This document shows positions 6,256-12,800 of a DNA stretch of 12,800 nucleotides, piece by piece. The stretch comes from Actinomycetota bacterium (GTDB lineage: Bacteria; Actinomycetota; Actinomycetes; Nanopelagicales; Nanopelagicaceae): contig SXRC01000009.1 in assembly GCA_005793655.1 (NCBI GenBank), positions 1-12,800 on the forward strand, written 5' to 3'. The position numbers and the translations under genes are program-made. Positions within the stretch are counted from its first letter, which is position 1; each line of letters begins with the position of its first letter. Under the pieces are notes generated by a model. That model was not told the DNA's origin and searched no databases. It was given only the letters and a program-made list of their open reading frames with translations.

Positions 6256-6291
6256 GCCCTTAGCCTCCCCTAACTTTAATTTAATTACAAC

Positions 6292-6373
6292 TGGTGCGGG
6301 AGGTGGGACTTGAACCCACACGCCGAAGCACAGGTTCCTAAGACCTGCGTGTCTGCCATTTCACCACTCCCGC
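6292..6373 (-). tRNA. tRNA-Leu, anticodon UAG
   Basis: On the minus strand the acceptor arm GCGGGAG (6373-6367) pairs with CTCCCGC (6302-6296), followed by discriminator A and an encoded CCA (6294-6292). The anticodon stem is CAGGT/ACCTG with loop CTTAGGA, giving anticodon TAG, which reads CUA and, by wobble, other CUN leucine codons. The T arm is GTGGG-TTCAAGT-CCCAC. A long class-II variable arm (TGCTTCGGCGT) is as expected for leucine. The coiled-coil gene starts 36 nt downstream on the same strand and may share its transcript. Confidence 0.97.
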
Positions 6374-6382
6374 AATTATTTC

Positions 6383-6412
6383 TTGAGTGCGGGGGAAAGA
6401 TTACGGTGTAAA
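6383..6412 (+). promoter_or_regulatory. Possible promoter of the argS operon
   Basis: TTGAGT (6383-6388) and TGTAAA (6407-6412), 18 nt apart, each match four of six positions of the sigma-70-type consensus. Transcription would begin near 6419, leaving a leader of about 50 nt before argS. It overlaps the possible tRNA promoter on the other strand. Confidence 0.25.
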
Positions 6413-6427
6413 TGGCGGCATCACCAA
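6398..6427 (-). promoter_or_regulatory. Possible promoter of the tRNA-Leu gene
   Basis: On the minus strand TTGGTG (6427-6422) and TAATCT (6403-6398) are 18 nt apart and end 24 nt before the mature tRNA 5' end, a suitable distance. The match to consensus is moderate. Confidence 0.28.
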
Positions 6428-6446
6428 AATCCAACGACCTTTAGCA

Positions 6447-6471
6447 TGCTCAAGCGGGTAACCTTGCTCAA
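6447..6471 (+). repeat. Direct repeats flanking a palindrome just before argS
   Basis: TGCTCAA occurs at 6447-6453 and 6465-6471 with the palindrome GGTAACC (6457-6463) between them. The second copy touches the argS ATG, and no Shine-Dalgarno is visible here. It could be an operator or leader element, or chance. Confidence 0.3.
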
Positions 6472-8157
6472 ATGAGTGCAGATTCAGTGCAAAATAAGGT
6501 TTCGCAAGCAATCCTTAAAGCGCTGGCACTGGCCAAAAGCAACGGTGAGTTAAATTGTCAATTGCCCCAGAAGTTAACTCTTGATCGTCCTAAGAATCGT
6601 GAACATGGTGACTATGCAACCTCGATCGCATTAGCTCTGGCTAAAGTTGCAAATAAGCAAGCAAGGGTGATTGCTGAGGTGATTGCTAAAACCCTTACTG
6701 ATAATAATTTATTAACGCCTAATGGAATTAGTAAAATTGAAATTGCAGGTCCTGGTTTTATAAACATCACTTTAGAAAGTGCGAGCCAAGGGAGTGTTGT
6801 GGTGGAAATTCTTACCTTAGGTAGGAAATATGGAACTTCAAACTCACTTACTGGGAAGAGAATTAATCTTGAATTTGTTAGCGCAAATCCAACTGGGCCT
6901 TTGCACCTGGGGCACACCAGGTGGGCAGCGGTTGGTGACTCTTTAGGCCGGGTATTAACAGCTGCCGGGGCACAGGTGTCAAGAGAGTTTTATATTAATG
7001 ATCGTGGTAATCAGATGGATTTGTTTGGCCAATCATTACGCGCTGCAGCATTAGAAATCGATATCCCTGAAAACGGATATCACGGTGAGTACATAGTTGA
7101 CTTAGCGAATGAAATAACCAAAGCCAACCCCACTTTTACCACACTGGCTGAGACAGAGTCGATCGCAGCATTTAGGGATACTGGCTATCAGTTGCAGTTA
7201 GCTCAGCAACAAAAAGTTTTAGATAATTTTGGCACTCATTTTGATACTTGGTTTTCTGAACAAACTCTCTATGAACATAACTTCTTTGATCATGTATTAG
7301 ATAAATTGAAATCTTTAGGCCATGTATATGTACAAGATGGTGCGACTTGGTTACGTACAACTGATTTTGGTGATGACAAAGATCGAGTAATGATTAAGTC
7401 AGATGGATCTTTTGCATATTTTGCATCTGACTCTGCTTATTACATTAGCAAGCGAGAGCGTGGATTTGATTTGTGTATTTATATGCTGGGAGCTGACCAT
7501 CATGGCTATGTTGGTCGGATAAAGGCAATGGCAGCATGTGCAGGTGATAATTCAGAAGATAATGTTGAAATACTTATTGGTCAAATGGTAAAAATCATTG
7601 AAGGTAGCCAAGAATTAAAACTTTCTAAACGAGCTGGAATCATTATTACCTTGGAGGAGTTAGTAGAAAAAGTTGGCAAAGATGCAGCCCGTTATACACT
7701 TATTCGATATCCAACTGATACACCAATGGTGATGGATGTTGATTTATTAAAGAAAAATACAAATGAAAATCCAGTTTATTATGTGCAGTATGCGCATGCT
7801 CGAATTTGTGCCGTTCTTCGTAACGCTAAAGATCTTGGAATAAAATTTGGTTTAGACGCTTATTCACCAGAACTGCTTGTGCATGAAAGAGAACGAGAGT
7901 TAATTGGACTAATTGCTCAGTATCCAAAGATTGTTGCATCTGCTGCCCTAATGCGCCAACCTCATAGAATTGCAAGATATATTGAAGAGGTTGCTGGCCA
8001 GTTTCACCGTTTTTATAATGATTGCCGCGTACTACCACTTGGTGATGAAAAACCTAGCTCATTGAACGCAGCCCGTTCCGGACTTTCAATGGCAACTGCG
8101 CAAGTAATCAATAATGGTTTAGATTTACTAGGTGTTAGCGCCCCGGAGAAGATGTAA
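6472..8157 (+). CDS. argS: Arginyl-tRNA synthetase
   Basis: Charges tRNA-Arg with arginine using ATP in the cytoplasm; a class I synthetase. The 561-aa product is of normal bacterial length. The N-terminal tRNA-binding domain spans about 1-100 (NREHGDYAT at 42-50, GPGFINI at 93-99). The Rossmann catalytic core carries the HIGH-type motif HLGH (145-148) inside SANPTGPLHLGHTRW, and the KMSKS-type loop KLSKRAG (383-389). The C-terminal all-helical anticodon domain runs from about 437 (VQYAHARICAVLR) to the end. It starts at the ATG at 6472 without a visible ribosome binding site. It heads a five-gene operon, and its TAA overlaps the lysA ATG by one base (TAATG), so the two are translationally coupled. 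argS followed by lysA is a long-conserved actinobacterial arrangement. Confidence 0.97.
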   Translation: MSADSVQNKVSQAILKALALAKSNGELNCQLPQKLTLDRPKNREHGDYATSIALALAKVANKQARVIAEVIAKTLTDNNLLTPNGISKIEIAGPGFINITLESASQGSVVVEILTLGRKYGTSNSLTGKRINLEFVSANPTGPLHLGHTRWAAVGDSLGRVLTAAGAQVSREFYINDRGNQMDLFGQSLRAAALEIDIPENGYHGEYIVDLANEITKANPTFTTLAETESIAAFRDTGYQLQLAQQQKVLDNFGTHFDTWFSEQTLYEHNFFDHVLDKLKSLGHVYVQDGATWLRTTDFGDDKDRVMIKSDGSFAYFASDSAYYISKRERGFDLCIYMLGADHHGYVGRIKAMAACAGDNSEDNVEILIGQMVKIIEGSQELKLSKRAGIIITLEELVEKVGKDAARYTLIRYPTDTPMVMDVDLLKKNTNENPVYYVQYAHARICAVLRNAKDLGIKFGLDAYSPELLVHERERELIGLIAQYPKIVASAALMRQPHRIARYIEEVAGQFHRFYNDCRVLPLGDEKPSSLNAARSGLSMATAQVINNGLDLLGVSAPEKM

Positions 8158-9527
8158 TGACAAATAGTAAGTATCCGACTACTTTGTTTTCTACAAATCT
8201 AAAGTTTGTTGATGAAAATCAATATGGTGGGCAGCTGTCGATAGCTAATTGCTCGGCAATTAATCTAGTGAAAGAGTTTGGCTCCCCAATATTTGTTTTA
8301 GACCAAGATGACTTTTTTATGCGAACTAATGCTTGGCGCACCGCCCTTGATACTTCATTTGGTTCAGGCCAGCTTTATTACGCAGCAAAATCCTTTATTT
8401 GTGTTGAGGTAGCAAGGTGGCTAAAACAATTAAAAGTTGGATTAGATGTTTGTAGTGGTGGTGAATTAGCCGTGGCACTTGCTGCTGATTTTCCTGCCAG
8501 TGATATTGAATTTCATGGCAATAATAAATCTGCGGATGAAATAACCACTGCAATCAAATCTGCAGTAGGCACAATTGTCATTGATTCATTTGATGAACTA
8601 GAGCGAGTGGCTTTGATTGCAAAGAGTCTTGGCAAGATTCAAAAAGTTTATTTGAGATTGACTCCTGGGATTGATGCTCACACACATGAATTTATATCGA
8701 CCGCTCATGAGGATGTGAAGTTTGGTTTTTCGATCGCATCTGGGGCTGCTGGGGAGGCACTTGATAAGTGCATGTCCTACGCATCATTGAATTTAGCTGG
8801 CGTGCATTGTCATATCGGTTCGCAAATATTTGAAGTAAGTGGCTTTGAGGCGGCAGCAAAACGGCTAGTAGATGTGCTGGCAAAATTTCGTGACAAATAT
8901 GCAAAAGAGTTGCCAGAGTTAAATATAGGTGGTGGTTATGGAATTGCCTATACAAAAGCTGAACAAGCAATTTCACCGCAAGATGTAATGCCGGCAATTG
9001 CTAAGGTAATTAAGAGCGAATGTAAAAAACTAAATCTTGCTGTTCCTAAGATTTCAATTGAGCCAGGCAGGGCAATTGTTGGGCCAACAACTACAACAAT
9101 ATATTTAGTCGGAACCACAAAATCAGTCACTCTAGATGATGGATCCATCCGTAGATATGTTTCAGTTGATGGTGGAATGAGTGAAAATATTCGCCCAGCA
9201 CTTTATGGAGCCACCTACTCAGCTTTTTTGGCAAATCGCATCTCTACTGCAAAAAGTATTTCAACCAGAGTTGTTGGTAAGCATTGCGAGAGTGGAGACA
9301 TTTTGATTTCAGATATCGAATTGCCCAGTGATATAAAGGTTGGCGATTTATTGGCAATACCGGCCACCGGTGCTTATGGTCGCAGCATGGCCAGCAATTA
9401 CAATCACATTCCAAGGCCCTCAGTGATTGCGGTTTTCAATGGCAGCGCTCGAGAGATTTTACGCAGAGAAACTGAGGCTGATTTGCTAAATCTTGATGTA
9501 ATTCAGTCGCCACGGCAGATCTCATAA
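8157..9527 (+). CDS. lysA: Diaminopimelate decarboxylase
   Basis: Decarboxylates meso-diaminopimelate to L-lysine, the last lysine step; PLP-dependent, fold type III. The 456-aa product is normal for actinobacteria. The PLP Schiff-base lysine is Lys78 in YYAAKSF. Further motifs are VCSGGEL (98-104), HCHIGSQI (217-224), the phosphate-binding GGGYG (258-262), EPGRAIVG (302-309), and the active-site cysteine Cys377 in CESGD, which in the dimer reaches the partner's site. GAYGRSMASNYN (405-416) holds the conserved Tyr407. It overlaps argS by one base and is followed 18 nt later by hom. Meso-diaminopimelate is also a peptidoglycan component, so this enzyme sits at the branch between wall and protein synthesis. 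Confidence 0.97.
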   Translation: MTNSKYPTTLFSTNLKFVDENQYGGQLSIANCSAINLVKEFGSPIFVLDQDDFFMRTNAWRTALDTSFGSGQLYYAAKSFICVEVARWLKQLKVGLDVCSGGELAVALAADFPASDIEFHGNNKSADEITTAIKSAVGTIVIDSFDELERVALIAKSLGKIQKVYLRLTPGIDAHTHEFISTAHEDVKFGFSIASGAAGEALDKCMSYASLNLAGVHCHIGSQIFEVSGFEAAAKRLVDVLAKFRDKYAKELPELNIGGGYGIAYTKAEQAISPQDVMPAIAKVIKSECKKLNLAVPKISIEPGRAIVGPTTTTIYLVGTTKSVTLDDGSIRRYVSVDGGMSENIRPALYGATYSAFLANRISTAKSISTRVVGKHCESGDILISDIELPSDIKVGDLLAIPATGAYGRSMASNYNHIPRPSVIAVFNGSAREILRRETEADLLNLDVIQSPRQIS

Positions 9528-9545
9528 GTTTGAGATACTTCTCTA

Positions 9546-10829
9546 GTGAAAACACTTAAAGTAGGGATGCTAGGTGCTGGCACAGTCGGTTCGCAGATTG
9601 CCCGCCTATTGGTTGATAACAAAGCAGATTTAGCATCTCGCGCTGGGGCAGAGCTAGAATTAGTTAAGGTAGCAGTTAAAAATATCAACACCAAGCGAGT
9701 AGGTATTGCAAGCAGTTTATTAACTGATGATGCTGCCTCTATTGTTAATGATCCACAAATAGATTTAATTATTGAAGTAATGGGTGGAATTTCACCCTCT
9801 AAAGAATTAATTCTTGCAGCTTTAAAGAACGGTAAGTCAGTTGTAACTGCTAATAAAGCATTATTAGCTAAAGATGGTGCAACATTGTATGAAGCAGCAG
9901 CTAAGGCAAATGTTGATTTGTATTATGAAGCAGCTGTTGCTGGTGCAATTCCAATTTTACGACCACTACGCGAATCTTTAGTAGGCGATCATGTGGTGAG
10001 AATCATGGGAATTGTAAATGGCACGACAAATTATATTCTGACCAAAATGGATGAAGAGGGAACTGCATTCAAGGATGCTTTAAAGCAAGCACAAGACCTT
10101 GGATTTGCAGAGGCAGACCCAACTGCTGATGTTGAAGGAATTGATGCTGCTGATAAAGCCGCAATTTTAGCTGGATTAGCATTTCACTCTCGGGTTACAG
10201 ATAAAGATGTATATCGCGAGGGAATAAGCAAAATTACCGCAGCAGACGTGAAGGTTGCTAAAACTATGGAAATGTTAATTAAATTGTTGGCGATAACAGA
10301 ATTAACTGCCGAAGGTGAAATCTCAGTACGAGTACATCCTGCGTTGATTTCACGCAATCATCCACTTGCTGCAGTTCGCGAATCATTCAACGCCGTATTC
10401 GTAGAGGCCAAATCTGCTGGCCAGATGATGTTTTATGGCAGAGGCGCCGGTGGTGAGCCAACTGCTAGTGCGGTTCTCGGGGATTTAGTTGCAGTCGCGC
10501 GACATAAAGTTTCTGGTGGTGTTGGACCAAAAGAGAGTGATTATGCATCACTTAAAATTGCACCAATCGGACAGATTAAAACTAGATATTTGATTAGACT
10601 AAATGTGGCGGATAAACCTGGTGTTTTAGAGTCAGTCGCACATGTATTTGCTTCCCACAGTGTTTCTATTCAAACAGTTAGGCAAAGTGGAGCAGGGGAT
10701 AAGGCAGAGCTAATTGTTATGACTCACCACTCATCTGAATCAGCATTATCTGCCACAGTAAATGATTTATCAAAGCTCTCAGCGGTGAGTGATGTGGCAA
10801 GTGTGTTACGCGTAGAAGGTGTTGTTTAA
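9546..10829 (+). CDS. hom: Homoserine dehydrogenase (with C-terminal ACT domain)
   Basis: Reduces L-aspartate-4-semialdehyde to L-homoserine with NAD(P)H, the entry step to threonine and methionine. The 427-aa product is the usual monofunctional length. The N-terminal nucleotide-binding fold has GAGTVG (10-15) and TANK with Lys104. The catalytic domain shows IVNGTTNY (156-163), AEADPTADVEG (188-198) with Glu189, and DAADKAA (200-206) with Lys204. About 348-420 form an ACT domain (LIRLNVADKPGVLESVAHVF), the usual site of threonine feedback inhibition in this family. The start is GTG at 9546, 18 nt after lysA, with a weak ribosome binding site. It is not fused to aspartate kinase. It is followed after 2 nt by thrC. 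Confidence 0.97.
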   Translation: MKTLKVGMLGAGTVGSQIARLLVDNKADLASRAGAELELVKVAVKNINTKRVGIASSLLTDDAASIVNDPQIDLIIEVMGGISPSKELILAALKNGKSVVTANKALLAKDGATLYEAAAKANVDLYYEAAVAGAIPILRPLRESLVGDHVVRIMGIVNGTTNYILTKMDEEGTAFKDALKQAQDLGFAEADPTADVEGIDAADKAAILAGLAFHSRVTDKDVYREGISKITAADVKVAKTMEMLIKLLAITELTAEGEISVRVHPALISRNHPLAAVRESFNAVFVEAKSAGQMMFYGRGAGGEPTASAVLGDLVAVARHKVSGGVGPKESDYASLKIAPIGQIKTRYLIRLNVADKPGVLESVAHVFASHSVSIQTVRQSGAGDKAELIVMTHHSSESALSATVNDLSKLSAVSDVASVLRVEGVV

Positions 10830-10831
10830 TC

Positions 10832-11908
10832 GTGTTGTTCGGGAAAAAAGGTGCCCACCAGTGGCGTGGAGTAATTGATGAGTACCGAAAATGGTTACCC
10901 GTAACAGATCAAACTCCAGTAATTACTTTACGCGAGGGTGGCACACCACTTATTTATGCATGTGTTTTATCTGAAATGTTAGGGAATGAAATATGGCTGA
11001 AGGTAGAAGGTAATAATCCAACTGGATCCTTTAAGGATCGTGGTATGACTATGGCAATCTCAAAAGCAGCTGAAGAGGGTGCCAAAACAGTTATCTGTGC
11101 ATCAACTGGTAATACCAGTGCTAGTGCTGCCGCTTATGCAAGTAAAGCCGGAATGAAACCGGTTGTCCTTGTGCCTGCAGGAAAAATTGCATTGGGTAAA
11201 TTGGCACAGGCAATTGCTCATGGCGCAGTGCTAGTGCAAGTAAAAGGTAATTTTGATAGTTGTTTGACCTTGGCTAGACAGTTATCTGAAAATTATCCAG
11301 TCGCACTGGTAAATTCAGTTAACCCATATCGAATTGAGGGACAAAAGACAGCAGCATTTGAAGTTGTAGATATGTTAGGGGCGCCACCAGATATTCATTG
11401 CTTGCCAGTAGGAAATGCGGGAAATATTACTTCGTACTGGCAGGGGTATCAGGAGTATAAAAAAGCAGGGATGTCTAGAAGTTTGCCAATGATGTGGGGC
11501 TTTCAAGCATCAGGTGCTGCTCCAATTGTTAAGAATAAGATTATTAAAAATCCTGAAACTATTGCAACTGCAATTCGAATCGGAAATCCAGCCTCTTGGA
11601 ACCAAGCAGTAGCAGCGATGATTGGATCAAAAGGCCTAATTGATTCAGTTACTGATAAAGAAATTTTGAGCGCTTACCGTTTAGTGGCAGCAAAAGAGGG
11701 TGTATTTGTTGAGCCATCTAGCGCAGCAGGTATTGCTGGTTTGATCAAGATGAAATCTGCAAAAAAGCTGCCTAAGGGTAAAACTATTGTGGTAACTGTG
11801 ACTGGAAATGGTTTAAAAGATGTGCAATGGGTGTTAAATACATCAAGTAAACCAATTGTTATTCCAGCAGATTTGAAGCGAGCAGCAAAGGCTATAGGTC
11901 TTAAGTAA
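10832..11908 (+). CDS. thrC: Threonine synthase
   Basis: Converts O-phospho-L-homoserine to L-threonine and phosphate; PLP fold type II. The 358-aa product matches the short actinobacterial class. It begins at GTG (10832), 2 nt after the hom stop; AAGGTG about 12 nt upstream is a weak ribosome binding site, so coupling to hom is likely. Motifs are HQWRGVIDEY (9-18), typical of actinobacterial ThrC; LREGGTPL (33-40); NPTGSFKDRGM (62-72) with the PLP lysine Lys68; CASTGNTSASAAAYA (89-103); the PLP-phosphate loop LPVGNAGN (191-198); and the C-terminal EPSSAAGIAGL (294-304). Its stop overlaps the thrB ATG by one base. Confidence 0.97.
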   Translation: MLFGKKGAHQWRGVIDEYRKWLPVTDQTPVITLREGGTPLIYACVLSEMLGNEIWLKVEGNNPTGSFKDRGMTMAISKAAEEGAKTVICASTGNTSASAAAYASKAGMKPVVLVPAGKIALGKLAQAIAHGAVLVQVKGNFDSCLTLARQLSENYPVALVNSVNPYRIEGQKTAAFEVVDMLGAPPDIHCLPVGNAGNITSYWQGYQEYKKAGMSRSLPMMWGFQASGAAPIVKNKIIKNPETIATAIRIGNPASWNQAVAAMIGSKGLIDSVTDKEILSAYRLVAAKEGVFVEPSSAAGIAGLIKMKSAKKLPKGKTIVVTVTGNGLKDVQWVLNTSSKPIVIPADLKRAAKAIGLK

Positions 11909-12800
11909 TGGCATCAAAACGAAGTAATTCAGGTCTAACTTTTAAAGCCACTCTGGCACAAATTAGTGTGCCAGCAAGTAGTGCAAATATTGGTCCAGGG
12001 TTTGATTGTTTTGGAATTGCCTTAGAGCTCCGCGATCGGTACGCAGCCCAAGTGCTAGATGATGAAACATTTGATGTTGATGTAACTGGTGAGGGGGCTG
12101 ATGAGGTTAAGAAAGATGCAAAAAATTTAGTTGTTAAATCTATGCTGCGTGGTTTTGAACATATGGGTGCTAAGCCCAGAGGCATTGCCTTAAGAGCGTT
12201 AAATGTAATTCCACATGGCAGAGGGCTTGGTTCATCTGCTAGTGCCATAGTAGGTGGGCTCACTCTTGCCCGCTCCCTAGTTTTAACAGGTGAGCAATAC
12301 ATGAGTGATGAGGATTTGATTACCTTAGCAACTGAGCTAGAGGGACATCCAGATAATGTGGCCGCAGCATTTTATGGTGGTGCCACACTTGCTTGGTCAG
12401 AGTCCAAAACATCATCAGTTGGGGATACAAAAAATATTGGCAGGGCAGTCAGCTTAAGAGTTGATGATCGAATCAAGGCTTTGCTGCTTGTACCCAATAA
12501 TCAATTAGCAACTGCAAAGGCTCGAAAGTTATTACCAGAAATCATTCCACACCAAGATGCCGTCCTAAATTCATCACGCACCGCACTGCTTGTACACGCA
12601 CTTGCTGAGCGGCCAGATTTATTATTTATCGCAACTGAAGATTTGTTGCATCAGAAGTATCGCGCACAAGCGATGCCAAAGACGATTGCATTGGTAGAAA
12701 AGTTAAGGGGAGCTGGTTTAGCTGCAGTTGTCTCTGGCGCAGGTCCTTCCGTTATGGTGCTTTATTCAGGGGCTGAGGATGAGATTGATCAATTGGAATC
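11908..12800 (+). CDS. thrB: Homoserine kinase, cut by window end
   Basis: Phosphorylates homoserine with ATP to O-phosphohomoserine, the substrate of the preceding threonine synthase. The frame opens at the ATG at 11908 (overlapping the thrC TAA as TAATG) and is still open at 12800 after 297 codons. Family members are about 300-310 aa, so only a few residues are missing. It is a GHMP kinase: SVPASSANIGPGFDCFG (20-36) at the N-terminus, the ATP-binding loop PHGRGLGSSASA (102-113), the ELEGHPDNVAAA block (143-154), and the C-terminal VSGAGPSVMVL (275-285). hom, thrC and thrB together give the whole homoserine-to-threonine path. rho follows thrB in Mycobacterium and could be next here. Confidence 0.96.
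   Translation, partial: MASKRSNSGLTFKATLAQISVPASSANIGPGFDCFGIALELRDRYAAQVLDDETFDVDVTGEGADEVKKDAKNLVVKSMLRGFEHMGAKPRGIALRALNVIPHGRGLGSSASAIVGGLTLARSLVLTGEQYMSDEDLITLATELEGHPDNVAAAFYGGATLAWSESKTSSVGDTKNIGRAVSLRVDDRIKALLLVPNNQLATAKARKLLPEIIPHQDAVLNSSRTALLVHALAERPDLLFIATEDLLHQKYRAQAMPKTIALVEKLRGAGLAAVVSGAGPSVMVLYSGAEDEIDQLE

Noticed and set aside
6256..6321. N-terminal extension of the coiled-coil protein (MWVQVPPPAP...)
   Set aside because: It is a translation of the tRNA-Leu 3' end, a common artefact; a strong ribosome binding site supports the ATG at 6255.
11901..12302. Minus-strand open frame of 133 codons at the right end
   Set aside because: It is antisense to thrB, which shows every homoserine kinase motif on the plus strand.

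Overview
The window looks like part of the chromosome of a small, A+T-leaning freshwater actinobacterium of the Nanopelagicales (acI) type. Two things suggest this. A truncated microbial rhodopsin of the actinorhodopsin type sits at the left edge. The order argS-lysA-hom-thrC-thrB is the classic actinobacterial one, seen for example in Mycobacterium. The lineage is inferred from gene content and codon use; no database was searched.

Layout. Positions 1-219 (minus strand) hold the first 73 codons of the rhodopsin. It is preceded by a leader with a hairpin that would enclose its ribosome binding site. A divergent spacer follows, then murI, rph and rdgB on the plus strand (about 480-2721): cell-wall D-glutamate supply, tRNA 3' processing and nucleotide-pool cleaning. 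A plus-strand gene (2858-3568) encodes an unusual protein with a histone-like Lys/Arg-rich N-terminus, one membrane helix and a fibronectin-III-like C-terminus. It ends at a perfect 13-bp terminator hairpin shared with a convergent minus-strand gene, a membrane acyltransferase fused to an SGNH domain (3625-5400). Upstream of that gene on the minus strand are a coiled-coil protein with 11-residue repeats and a Lys-rich tail (5452-6255) and a tRNA-Leu(UAG) gene (6292-6373).

From 6472 to the right edge lies a compact plus-strand operon: argS, lysA, hom, thrC and thrB. Junctions are 1-nt overlaps or short gaps. It joins arginyl-tRNA synthesis to the lysine and threonine branches of the aspartate family. 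thrB is cut by the window end but nearly complete, and rho would be the expected next gene by analogy with Mycobacterium.

Most of the window is ordinary core metabolism. The parts worth a second look are the structured leader of the rhodopsin gene, the basic-tail/membrane/FnIII protein, and the hendecad-repeat coiled-coil protein. No mobile element, CRISPR array or phage gene was seen.
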